Assembly (NCBI GenBank): GCA_030247855.1
Contig: JAPDRN010000016.1
Location: 1 to 64,000, forward strand
From: Knufia peltigerae
Lineage: Eukaryota; Ascomycota; Eurotiomycetes; Chaetothyriales; Trichomeriaceae
DNA: 64,000 bases
Direction of reading: 5' to 3'
Part shown: positions 45,552 to 56,337 of the stretch, one piece after another
How positions within the stretch are numbered: the first letter of the stretch is position 1
How the letters are laid out: every line of letters begins with the position of its first letter
Program-made: the position numbers and the translations under genes
The notes under the pieces: generated by a model
What the model saw: the letters and a program-made list of their open reading frames with translations, nothing else
Told to the model about the DNA's origin: nothing
Databases searched by the model: none

Positions 45552-46056
45552 ATGCGTTCCTCAATCATCGCTTTCAGCCTCGCTGCCCTCACCGCTGTAA
45601 CCCAGGCTGTCCCAAGTGAGGCTGGCAAACGTGACCTCTATGTCAGGAGCGGAAAAGCCGACGTGACCTGCGGCAACGACCAGGTCATTTCCTGCTGTAA
45701 CACCAACAAAATGACCAGCGACTCCAACAACGGTGGTCTCCTGGGCCTAGGAGGTGTTCTCGATGGCGTCCTGGGCGGCTCTTGCACCCCATTGGGTGTG
45801 GGTGGTAAGATTATCTTTCCTGTGTTGCAAAAAAAAGGAAAAATGAAATACTGACCAACGTCAAAAAGTCCTCGGTGGAGGTGTTCCTGTCACCGACGCC
45901 TGCGGTAACAATGTCGCTGCATGCTGCACCGGCGATAACAACGTATGTCATCACAGTCGCACCATCAAAATTACCCTCTTGAACATTTTTGCTTACTTTT
46001 TTACGACACAGGGCGGTCTTGTCAACACCCCCTGCACCACTTTGAACGTCCTCTAG
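45552..46056 (+). CDS. Class I hydrophobin
   Basis: Small secreted amphipathic protein that self-assembles on hyphal and spore surfaces. 123 aa from exons 45552-45804, 45869-45942 and 46012-46056. The signal peptide is MRSSIIAFSLAALTAVTQA. The eight cysteines follow C-x7-CC-x28-C-x17-C-x6-CC-x12-C (TCGNDQVISCCN, GGSCTPLGVG, DACGNNVAACCTGDNN, NTPCTTLNVL). The last two exons (74 and 45 nt), their phases and all cysteine spacings equal those of the hydrophobin part of the long gene at 40741-42983, so the two modules are paralogs. It has a strong TATA box and a CA-rich leader. Confidence 0.95.
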
Positions 46057-47444
46057 AGTGGAACATCCGCGTGACCTGGCGCGTAGGGCGGCTGCGACTC
46101 AAATGTGTGATTCTCTCTGATGAGTGGAAGCAAGTAACAATGGTGATTCATGAAGGAAAAAGCACCAATGTTTCAGAGATACCATCTTTATTGAGGTCGA
46201 CATGAGGAATCAATTCCAGGCTGATATTTGGGGTTTCGAAATGTTGGAAGAGTGTTTAATTCTCAAGAAGGACAGTGGTAGCCAAGAGTCGGGACCTGCC
46301 GAACTCGGGCATATACTTGGATAGGTAAATTCCATAGGTTCAAGTTGGAAAATCTATCAGTGCTTGGTGTGTGTTTGTTCTTCCACGATTCTAACCAGGA
46401 TTCGATGATATCTCTGTTGCAAAGCGTTCTCGCTCAAGTTGTGTTACCAACTCTGGTACCGATCATGAGGCAAGTTGCGACACAGGCGAGCACTTAAGCA
46501 CTGGCCCTCACTGTCAATTCGCTCATGGACCGTCCAGTCCCCAGAAAAGCGTACGATCTCTGCATCTACAAGGTCCAACGGTAATGAAGTTGGCGACCGT
46601 TGAAGGCGGCAATGTTCTTGTCGCGACGATTAGGCCCGTGGCTGAATAACGTTTACGATGACGCCGGAAGAGATCCAGTGACGTTCGGGCCAACATCAAC
46701 TCCCAATAACTTTGTGTTGGGAACCACGGAAGGATTCCATGGCGAAACCTCGAACTCTGAACAGCCAACTTTGAACAGCCGAGAAAGAAGATGGCAGAAA
46801 GCGCCGAAATCGAATTGAGGAGTGACCCACGATAATCTTCTGACAGCACCGATGTTGCTATAAAGGAGACCGCGTGCTTGGGATAGCTACAAAAGACATA
46901 GAAGGTCGACGTCTCGAATCAGTCATGCTGACAGAGGAGAACTAAATCGTTGCCTGTGTGCAGAGTAAAGAAGGCGAGTATGTAGAACAAGCAAGGAGCA
47001 GATTGTCCTTAAGTAATTGTGGTCAAAGAAATAGAGAGTAGAGCAAATTCAAAGGAAATATATGGCCTTTTGGATTGTTGCTGAAGATCATCTTTCCTTG
47101 TGCGCGGGGTTGTGGGCCAATGATAGGCCTGCCTATGGGCGTTCATTCTTGCCCATGTTTTTGCCGATCCGGCTCCAGAACGCCTCTGACGACGGCAAAT
47201 CCGAGCTTTCCTTCAGTTTTGCCGCCTACCGTTAGGAACTGATCAAATCCAGTACGGAGATGATTCGTTGAGGCCCCTAACGAAAATTAAAGTTTGCCTC
47301 TTGACATCTAGCTGAACGGAAAGATTGTTGCTCCGAACTCTGGCTAATACAATAGGCTCATGTATTTAAGGCGAAATATCTGCTGCTGAGCCCTCGGTCC
47401 TTTTCTACTTGTACGACACTATCGCTCAGTGTTTCACAAATCAA
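46057..47444. other. Intergenic with a 34-base transporter-derived insert
   Basis: 1.4 kb without a gene. Bases 46611-46644 are identical to 56749-56782 inside the TRI12-like transporter pseudogene, while the flanking sequence is unrelated. Otherwise nothing is recognised. Confidence 0.55.
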
Positions 47445-48798
47445 ATGGCGTCCTCAATGACATGCGTGATCGCTCCGACCTTTACTGATCCTTGGGGTTA
47501 CCAACTGTCACAACTTCCGATACCTAGGATAACGGAGCCAAAGGATGTGGTGATTCGAGTTTACGCTGCCAGCGTCAATCCCATTGATGTGAAAAAGGCT
47601 GCTGGGGCGCTCAAACTGGCGGTGAAAGATGAGTAGGTCTCGAAGAGACATCCTTTGGGCAAAGAAATCGGATGATAATATGAACAAACAGATTTCCATA
47701 CAAGATTGGATATGATTGTTCTGGCGTCGTCACAGCCACTGGCAGTGCAGTGACGCAGATTCATGTCGGAGATGAAGTGTATGCGAGATTGCCAGAAGTT
47801 AGTCGAGGTAATAAAAGACTCCCTATCAGATTTCCCCCGTATCTAAGGAGATATCGACGTCTGATGTTGTTGCTTCCCTCAGGTGCCTGGAGCGAGTACG
47901 CCAAATGCGCCGAGTTCTATGTCGCTCGCAAGCCCAAGTCACTTTCCTTCGGGGACGCGGCGTCATTGCCACTGGCTGCTGTGACAGCCCTACAAGCACT
48001 CCGGAGGTACAAGGGCTCGTTAGAAGGGAAGACTGTGTTCATCCCGGCGGGATGTGAGTGAAAACCAGCCTCCGTCATTACTGTATTTCAGAACTTTTGC
48101 AGAACAGAATATTGACAGAAATACGCTGTCTAGTAAGCGGCACCGGCGCCTACGCGTGTCAGCTAGCTAAGAATGTCTTTCACGCTAGCAAAGTCATAAC
48201 GACTGTGTCCACCGCCAAAATACTCAAAGTCCCAGAACTACTCGGCAAAGGCATCGTCGACCAAGGCACGTTTCCCAACGGTAACGGGTTTGTCTGGTCC
48301 AGTAGATCGTGCTGACCTGATCTCACAGTGATTGACTATACAAAAAATGACCCCATGAAGGTTATTCCTCCCGGCTCCATCGATTTTCTCCTCGACACCA
48401 CGGGCGAGTCGATGCGCTTTCTATCTCTCATGACACCGTCGACTAGCTTCATTGCCTCAATAGCAACGATGCCGTCAGGCGATGTCCTCCAGAACTCGCC
48501 CTTGATGCGGCGGCCAGATAAACCACAACTGCCCTGGCTAGCTCGTATCAGTCTCAATATTGCTGATTTCATTCGAAGAGCTCGGGCCCGCCGGTGGCGT
48601 GTCGAATATGAGTACTTTTTCCTTGAGCCCAATGGTGAAGATCTGGAGACTTTGAGTAGTCACGTTGAGCAGGGCAAAGTTGTTCCGGTAGTTGGATCCA
48701 GAGTGCCAATGCAGGATATCGAGCAAATTCGGGAAGCGTGTGGACTTGTGTACAAGGGCAAAGGAGGGATCGGAAAGACGGTCATTGAGATGGTGTAG
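47445..48798 (+). CDS. MDR-family NAD(P)H oxidoreductase (quinone reductase-like)
   Basis: Medium-chain dehydrogenase/reductase without structural zinc, 363 aa, from exons 47445-47632, 47692-47807, 47883-48053, 48134-48280 and 48329-48798. The N-terminal GroES-like domain shows VIRVYAASVNPIDVKKAAG, IGYDCSGVV, VGDEVYARL and GAWSEYAKC. The cofactor domain shows LPLAAVTALQAL, LSGTGAYACQLAKN in place of the usual AGxGGVG, and FLLDTTGE. The tail EQGKVVPVVGS and GKGGIGKTVIEM is typical of RTN4IP1/quinone oxidoreductase-like fungal enzymes. A GC-AG donor at 48266 is an alternative for intron 4, shortening the product by five residues; the GT donor at 48281 is preferred. Substrate unknown. It starts a group with an SDR and a regulator. 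Confidence 0.85.
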
Positions 48799-48954
48799 AC
48801 TTGAATTCCCTCATTGGTCGAATCTTTTGCATTCTTTGTATAGAACAAGAGGTGTGTCCTCCTCCCAAGAAACACTCTGACATACCCAATTTCTCCTAAG
48901 AATATCTCCTGAACTACAGATTTAGGACTTTAAAAGCCTCAACATCTCTTAATT

Positions 48955-49803
48955 GGCCTCGTCATTGCAAATGGTCGACAGTACGTGGGAAGCGCCCGGG
49001 AATTCTTTGACGGTGCCCTTCTTGCAAAGCTTCATAGCCCTTCGTTCACTCGCATCAATGGGAAGTACTTGGTCGTCGATTTTGTGGAAGACTTGATGTC
49101 ACTTGGGGTTATCGGACTGGTGAACAGTAGAAAGCCTACACTCATTTACGAGAATTGGGATGTCCGCATTGTGTAGATCTTCGCTAGTATCGGATCCGGC
49201 GAGCGATTTAACGCAGTCATATGACGCCTTGAATCCACATTGCATCCCTTGCTGCCACCAACTCCCAAATCTTACCTTCACTCACTTGGGCATTCGGCCA
49301 GTTGAAATCAAGAAAGGGGCCAGACGGAACGTAGATGAAGAATTATCGATCGATTCTTGATCATGACCTCATGAAAAGAGTCGAATACCTTCAATTATAC
49401 TCCATCGAGATTGGCGTTTGTCTTTAGGACACCCAGTGTGACTGCTGACCCAAGAACAGCTTTAAAACCCGGCTAGTACCATGTCTTCCCAGGAGCCTCG
49501 CGACTTTGGGCTCGAGTGGCAAACTATCATGATGTCCTTAAGGTCGAGCTTCTCGTATAGCCGCTAAAGATCATCCACGTACGTATCTATGCCATTCCTC
49601 TCCTAGGGCTAAGATAAACGACCGTGGCCACGGCGACCATCTGCGATCACACGGTACCCTTTGCTCGCCAAGAAGATCATCTGATTTTCCCAGTCGTCCG
49701 AGCTCCGTGGTCGCTCATGAACGAGGGTGATGGTCTCGGCAGTCTTGTTTCGCCAGTTCTTGTGGTATACCTCGGTGCTATCCATGGTGATGGTGGAGGG
49801 CAT
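48955..49803 (-). pseudogene. Alpha/beta hydrolase (non-heme chloroperoxidase type) pseudogene
   Basis: Degenerate relative of the intact hydrolase at 54951-55781, in opposite orientation. Matching pieces in order on the minus strand are EVYHKNW and DDWENQMIFLASKGYRVIA with RRGHGRLS (49780-49609), LYEKLDLKDIMIVCHSS near 49545 where the nucleophile elbow is damaged, VFDSFHEVMIKNR near 49390, SWWQQGMQCGFKASYDCVKS (about 49265-49205), and DDQVLPIDAS with FPGASHVLSTI near the end. Several stops and frameshifts separate the pieces, so no functional product is expected. Confidence 0.85.
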
Positions 49804-50515
49804 TATGGGTGTCGTTCTGGAGGAAGTCGATATATGTCGGCTGGAGGTCTCGCTGTGTGATTTGGCCTAGAGTTCAAACTTTCTCTTCGTCTTTGTTACG
49901 ACTTCACATTGCAAGAATATTTAGGGTCTGCCATTCTCCAGGCAAGCATTTAGGAAACAGCCATCATCTTCACAAGTGTCGTTATGTCGTTCTACAGGTC
50001 CGTGCGATTTCTGAAATCAGACTAGGCTGCGTCGGCTGGGCCTTATACTTCGCATTTCCGGGGCATTTTTGCCAATCCCAGCGGGGGACCGAGTTTATCA
50101 AATTGAATCGGGCATAAAAGAGAGGCTCTGGAGTTGTTTCGAAACTTTAATCATCGAAATTGTAAAGAGAACTCGACAACGTTCATGAATGCATCTAGGA
50201 AAGCCGCGCACATGTCACCCGGCCGAACTTTTCTCCGTGTAGCCGTCTAACGGATCCCTCGGAAGGTCTATCATTCCGGCAGAGCGTCACACAAGACTTG
50301 AACGTTAAATTTTGCTTTAGTGTGCCGGACAGCCTTGATCGCTGTCAATGGAAGCTATCATGGGAGGCCGGGCGCCACAATGTATGAAGCAGGCAGGGAA
50401 TGTGATGGCGCTTGACAGAAGAAGCTGAAAGCTATCACCACCCGCGTCACCGTACTCTCGAGATATATTCGAGTTGTTGTCCACAGGGCTACTCCAGCTT
50501 CAAGCAATTATCACC
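49804..50515. other. Intergenic, no gene seen
   Basis: 0.7 kb between the hydrolase pseudogene and the SDR gene; serves as upstream region of the SDR. No clear motif. Confidence 0.5.
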
Positions 50516-51523
50516 ATGGGCATATTTTCCTACGTACCAGCTTCCTTCACGGATAGAAATCTCACTGATCAAAGTGGGAAGGTCTTCATCGTGACGGGGG
50601 CGACGAGCGGTGTTGGCGAATTACTCACCGACATACTCTACTCCAAGCACTCCAAAGTGTACGTGGCTGCACGTTCAACAGACAAGGCAGAGCAGACAAT
50701 TCGAAAGATCAAATCCAAACATCCGACATCTCATGGAGATTTGATCTTTCTTCGCCTCGATCTCGACGACCTATCGACAATCAAGGCTACGGCAGAGGAA
50801 TTTCTGAGCAAAGAAACCAAATTGAACGTCCTCTGGAACAATGCAGGGGTCATGGTCCCTCCACAGGGAAGCAAAACAAAGCAAGGCTACGAGAAACAGC
50901 TGGGCACCAATGATCTTGCCCCATTCCTTTTCACCAAGTTATTGACGCCTGTCCTTCAGGAGACCGCCAAAGTCGAGCCAGTCGGCAGTGTCCGAGTCGT
51001 CTGGGTTGCGTCGTCGGCAGCAGCGAATTTCGCACCCCCAGGGGGCGTGGTGATGCACAACTTGTCGTATGAGAAGGACCAAGGGGCCTGGTACAAGTAC
51101 GGGGTCAGCAAAGCTGGAACAATCTTTCAAGCTGCCGAGTATGCCCGGCGGTTTGGGCCGTCGAACATCCTCAGCGTATCCCTGGATCCTGGCAACTTGA
51201 AGACGCCTCTCTATCAAACTACGCCAAAATGGCAAATGCCGTTCATCAACTTCGTTCTCAAAGATCCCATTTATGGAGCCTACACCGAGTTGTTTGCTGG
51301 CTTTTCTCCAGATGTCCAAATGAAAGACGGGGGTCGATTTAGTAAGTCTGACCATCTATTTTCTGGCAGTTGCTAACGCAACACGACAGTTCAACCATTT
51401 GGAAAAGTTGGACACACTCGAAAGGATATTGAACTGTCTAGGATGCCCAAGTCGGAGGGAGGCAATGGGGTCGCTGAGGAGTTTTACGAATGGACCGAAA
51501 AGCAGGTGGAGCCATTTTTGTAA
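50516..51523 (+). CDS. SDR-family oxidoreductase (retinol dehydrogenase/WWOX-like)
   Basis: 319 aa from exons 50516-51341 and 51390-51523 (48-nt intron). The ATG at 50516 follows CACC. The cofactor motif TGATSGVG sits at about residues 27-34, followed by AARSTDKAE, the NNAG motif in LWNNAGVMVPP, the serine region VVWVASSAAA and the catalytic YGVSK. The substrate loop is followed by LDPGNLKTPLY. This subfamily includes many fungal NADP-dependent reductases of lipids, aromatic aldehydes or secondary metabolites; the substrate is unknown. It lies between an MDR reductase and a Zn2Cys6 regulator in the same orientation. Confidence 0.9.
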
Positions 51524-52268
51524 AATGGACAGCAATTAATTAGCATGCGAACCTGATGTCCAATAATGAGTAGCGACGGACAAAGTCATTTCACTGATGC
51601 CCTGTTGCTTCTGGAGATCATTGTCATTCAGTCTTGCTGTCGTTATCCATGTGCAATGGATTGTGCATACTCGACGCCTTCACAGGTTTATTTGTCGCCT
51701 TCGGGAACATGGTTGGCCCGATGCTGTGCAGGGTTTTAGCTTGCATGTTCTGAAACTCGACCAGGGATATTCATCGTGTGGTCACCTAGAGCTTGCTCAA
51801 TACCAGCCTTGCCACACCAGACAGGCAGAAGTCGCGGTGTTGTTTTAGGCTCAGTAACGGGGTTTGGCGCCAGTGTGACACCGCGCTCCGTGTTCTCATT
51901 GGCTTCTTCTCTCGGACGTTGAAGAGGAACCATTGGTGGAGATTGGGACGGGTAGTGCACTTTCGTGTAAGAAATGTTTCCAACATCCGTCATGATTTGT
52001 AAAGACAGACGCCCGTTTCTCCGGCCAGTCACGTGCAGGAGGATTTTGAAGCCTATCACTTCATCAGCTCCCACCATGTCAGAAGATCTCTGCTGAAGAC
52101 CGATCCCGTGCATCGCGCTTTAGCTACAGAGCATCGTGCATTGGAGTGCCTGTCAAGGACACTCTCTTCCTGGAGGGAAAAGCTCTCGCACGCCACATCT
52201 CAAGCGTACGAATACACGGAACAAAAACCCTTAGTCCCCGCAGACCAAGCCCACAGAACTGGCAAGCA
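51524..52268. promoter_or_regulatory. Intergenic region upstream of the regulator gene
   Basis: 0.74 kb. An in-frame ATG at 52146 would extend the regulator by 41 residues, but that extension has no family features. No other gene is recognised. Confidence 0.45.
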
Positions 52269-53968
52269 ATGAAACTTAGGCCCCGGATTCGCACAAAAAC
52301 AGGGTGTCTCACTTGCCGCACTCGCCGGAAGAAGTGCGACGAAGTTGGACCCGTTTGTACTGGATGCTCTCGCAATTATCTGGAATGTATCTGGCCCTCC
52401 GGGACCCCAGCCCGCCAAGCACCGCCAGGACAGCCTCACTTCAGGATGGGTGTACATATTGAGCACATTGAGCTGTATCGCCCACTCAGCCCTCCCGAGG
52501 ATCAGAAAACCACCAGCGAGGGGTCTCTGAGCTCTCCACCCCCGGAACAAGGACCATCACCTTCGGTCAATCGATACACTTCTTCGCCGGAGCAACAACG
52601 AGGATATCATGATGCTACAGAGCGCCAGAGTCGATCCTCGGGATACGTGACACCATACACAATGTCTCCTTCGCCCACATCTTCGGCGTGCGTCGCCTGG
52701 ATGGAACCTTGCTCACTTCTCTTACTGCAGCATTACCTGGAAGAAACATCCACCTTCCTTGTCGCGAAGCCTGCGCACTACAACCCATACCTCACGCTGA
52801 TTGTGCCCTTAGCATACTCTGACGACATTCTCATGCACGCCGTGTTGGCATTGAGTGGAACTCAACTCAGCTTCAAGAAGGGCCGAGATCACCACATTCA
52901 CCTCGCTACTAGACGGCATTACTCTCAGACACTTCGATCACTTGGTCCCCTTATTGCCGAGCAATCGGTCTGTGAAGATACTGAAAGAGCGTTGCGTATC
53001 GCCCTCGTCTCGCTAATTCTTTGCTATGTTGAGGTAAGTCGAAGAGGAGGGCAGCTATGATGCAGTCAGAGTATTCACCTCGGGTATAGGCAATATCGGG
53101 CGATGCGGGCGGCGGGGGAATCTTTCTACATCTCCGGGCCTGCAGAGAGATGATTCTTACAGTTCTTGGTTCAGAGCGCGGCAGGCCTTCGAACGAAGAA
53201 ACTAGATCCATAAAGGGATTCGTTCTCGAGGTATACTCGTTCCTGGTCTTGTCCAACAGAATAACGCCTTATGACTGCTGCGATACCGCGCGCATGATGC
53301 CGCACGACCCATTTCTGGACTCTCTGGACTTTCTACAAGAATACAAAACATTCGGCGTTCTTCTAGGCAGTGTACAAGGACTCTTTGAGCTCATTCCCCT
53401 AGCCTCAAAATTGGCTCTGGACAGACTTCGTGAAGAACTGGAGGATAGCCAGATTGCAGCGGCAGCTCGTCGCAACCGGTGTCACCGGCGTTTCGTATAC
53501 GACAATCTGATCATTGTTCTGGAGCAATGGCGGTCACCAGCAGTCTCTCCTGAAATGACCGAGTGGTACCTGGAACATAGTTGGATTGGGGAGATCTACA
53601 GGCAAGCCCTACTGATCTTCGTCAAGATTAGCATGTGCGGCTCAGTGGTTGACAATCCCAAGGTCATTGCCACAATTCAGGGCCATATCGACGTCGTGAT
53701 GCCCTTACTCTTACCGGTCGCCGACTCGCCCTTGGGAACCCTTCTTCTCTGGCCCGTTATGGTGATCGGGTCCTGTCTCATCGCCGAATGCCAACGCCAA
53801 TTCTTCCTCAATCGGCTGTACAATGAGACCAAAGTGGTAGTCGCCCAAGTAGTCGAAGCTGGGAAGCTGTTGGAGCTCGTTTGGTATGACGCCGATAAGC
53901 GGGCGTATGGCCCCTTTGGTCTGCATCTCGCGATGAAAAAGCACAAAATCAACTTTGGAGTTTCATGA
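52269..53968 (+). CDS. Zn2Cys6 fungal transcription factor
   Basis: 547-aa nuclear regulator from exons 52269-53033 and 53090-53968 (56-nt phase-0 intron). The N-terminus MKLRPRIRTKTG leads into the zinc cluster CLTCRTRRKKCDEVGPVCTG then CSRNYLEC (C-x2-C-x6-C-x6-C-x2-C-x6-C) followed by IWPSG. A Pro/Ser-rich linker runs to about residue 140. The helical fungal regulator domain (DUF3468-like) includes LLLLQHYLEETSTFL, DDILMHAVLALSGTQ and SLILCYVEAISGDAG, up to the C-terminal YGPFGLHLAMKK. Its neighbours are an SDR, an MDR reductase and an alpha/beta hydrolase, a plausible target set (inference). Confidence 0.92.
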
Positions 53969-54950
53969 ACTATATCTCCTCCGCGGATGGTCTGGATGGC
54001 TACATAATACAGACACAGCGTCTGCCATGCTTACAAGTGACCACGCCCGCGACCCGGCATTGTATGTGGTCGTTACGTTTCCGGCAATTGAATGTGAAGC
54101 GAGATCAGACATTTGGTTGCTCTTACAGTGCTTCAAAAGTTGTGAAGGAACAAGAGCTTCGTCTCCGTCTACAGCATTGTCTCATGAGCTGTTATGGGCA
54201 CTGACGATCACCGACTACCGAGCAAGCACTCACCACACAAAAGCGCGTGGTTTCACCAGAACCCTGTCGTCGTCGCAGGAGGCCCAAGATACTCACGCAC
54301 GAAAGATGTCGCTGAGCCATCTGTGAGAGTTGTCGCCCACAGGCTCGCAAAGCGCTGCGGTTGAGGGCGTACGCGGCGAGATTCAACAGAAAATGGGAGG
54401 AGAGTTCCACGGACTTACCGTCCGCCAGAGTAGAGGCCTCAACATGTGATCTGGGAACAACCGAATGATTTTTCCTTGAAAGACCGATATAGTGGCTAGT
54501 TGGACAGCCAGGAGAGCTTTCAAACAAACACCATGGTCGACTGATTACCGCCGGGCTTCTCAATCATAAACGAATTTCCGGCGAGACGAGAGGCACAAAG
54601 TCCTCATTCCTGGTGATACTAGTCGATTGGTTGAGAAAAATCTGCTCGTCATACATTGTCTTTTCAGCTCCTATACCTGAACAGCTAGGTGGACCAAGAT
54701 AAGCATTGAAGCGGGTGAACAAACTATCCGATAGAATATCACTAGGATAAACCAAAGGTTGATAACTCTCCAAGAAATAAATGACATCATAAGGTGTCAT
54801 AACGACGCGCAGGCCTGAGATCCACTTACGAACTGTTGAGCGGAATATAGCTTATATATTGTCTGATAGCCTAGCTTGACACTTTTTTTTCAAGGCTCGG
54901 ATTTCCTATTGCGAGCTCTAGACAAGTACCGAATACTATTTCGACCAGCC
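53969..54950. other. Intergenic, no gene seen
   Basis: About 1 kb between the regulator and the hydrolase. A T-run lies at 54882-54890 close to the hydrolase start. No supported coding sequence. Confidence 0.5.
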
Positions 54951-55781
54951 ATGCCGCACCTGAAGCTTCGAGACGGAGCAGAGCTCTTTTACAAGGACTG
55001 GGGCAATCCTCAAGGCCCAATCGTCACCTTCTCTCATGGCTGGCCTTTGAGCAGCGACAATTGGGAAAACCAAATGATGTATCTCGCCGATCAGGGCTAC
55101 CGCGTCATCGCGCACGATCGCCGTGGCCACGGACGATCTACTCAGACCTGGGCTGGAAATAATATGGACACCTTTGTCGACGATCTCGAAGAGCTTTTTA
55201 CACACCTCGGGGTTAAGAATGCAGTCATGGTCGGTCATTCCCACGGAGGAGGAGAGGTCACCCATTACCTTGGAAAGCACGGAACCGCTCGTTTCAAGAA
55301 AGCCGTGCTTGTCGCTGCCGTTCCACCTTTAATGGTAAAGACGAGCGAAAACCCAGAAGGGACAGACAAGTCAGTCTTCGATTCGTTCCGCGAGGCCATG
55401 CTCCAAGACCGCGCACAGTTCTTCTTGGATGTTCCCAGCGGACCATTCTTTGGCTTTAATCGTGCTGGCGCACAAAAGAGCGAAGGTCAGATTCGTAGCT
55501 GGTGGCAGCAAGGGATGAACACTAGTTTCAAATCAGCGTATGATTCGATCAAGGATTTTTCTGAAACAGATTTCACCGAGGATTTGAAGAGCATCAACAT
55601 TCCGGTTTTGGTACTGCATGGAGACGACGATCAAGTTGTTCCAATTGCATCAGCGGGTTTGAAGTCCGCAGAACTTCTGCCTCAGGGTAGATTGAAGATC
55701 TACAAAGGTGGATCTCACGCCATTCACAACATTAATGTCGACGAGGTTAACAAGGATCTGCTGGAATTCATCAAGGAGTAA
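54951..55781 (+). CDS. Alpha/beta hydrolase, non-heme chloroperoxidase/arylesterase type
   Basis: 276 aa in one exon, starting MPHLKLRDGAELFYKDWG. The oxyanion region reads SHGWPLSSDNWENQM, followed by HDRRGHGRS. The nucleophile elbow is VGHSHGGGEVTHYL, so serine is present in the G-x-S-x-G-G context; cofactor-free haloperoxidases usually read SMGG here. The acid lies in LHGDDDQVVPI and the catalytic histidine in KGGSHAIHNI. The family hydrolyses esters or lactones and can form peracids; the true substrate is unknown. No signal peptide, so probably cytosolic. A decayed inverted relative lies 5 kb to the left. Confidence 0.92.
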   Translation: MPHLKLRDGAELFYKDWGNPQGPIVTFSHGWPLSSDNWENQMMYLADQGYRVIAHDRRGHGRSTQTWAGNNMDTFVDDLEELFTHLGVKNAVMVGHSHGGGEVTHYLGKHGTARFKKAVLVAAVPPLMVKTSENPEGTDKSVFDSFREAMLQDRAQFFLDVPSGPFFGFNRAGAQKSEGQIRSWWQQGMNTSFKSAYDSIKDFSETDFTEDLKSINIPVLVLHGDDDQVVPIASAGLKSAELLPQGRLKIYKGGSHAIHNINVDEVNKDLLEFIKE

Positions 55782-56337
55782 CTTCATTTTCTCTTTGTGA
55801 GTGTGGAGATAGTGCTAGCGATCTTCTATATCTTCAACAAGATAATTGAAAATATGTGATTTATCTACACAAATGCTGTAACAAGATGAACTTGTGGCCA
55901 GTCATGCCCAGTTCCTAAACACACAAACGGGTAGCCTACTCTTGCGTTAATACTGGGTGGGCAATCTCGTCCTCGCATTAACACTACAATTCCTTGAAGT
56001 AAATACAATTGAGTCAAACGGTGCTAAATTTTTGTAGCGCCATTAGACCAGACACTGTTTGGCTCAAAAGTATGTTAATACTAGAAGATTACTCAAATCT
56101 TATGATGGCGATTGGGCCAAAAGTGCCGAAGTATATTGTTAGGTCCACTCAAACAGAAGAGAGATACTTGACCACCTCTCATCGGTTGAGAATTTCTCGA
56201 ACAATCATCAAACTTGTCTGCCACCTCATTAACCTCAGGAACAAAAAATTCTTTGTTCATATCTCAAATCTGGCCGTTTTATGTGATTTATGCCTCTTCT
56301 TCAGCGGTCTTTATCCCTAGTCTCGATAGTTCTGGCT
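55782..56337. other. Intergenic, no gene seen
   Basis: 0.56 kb between the hydrolase and the transporter pseudogene. No supported frame. Confidence 0.5.

Noticed and set aside
48266..48328. GC-AG intron in the MDR reductase gene
   Set aside because: A standard GT donor at 48281 keeps the same frame and adds only five residues, so the rarer splice type is not needed.
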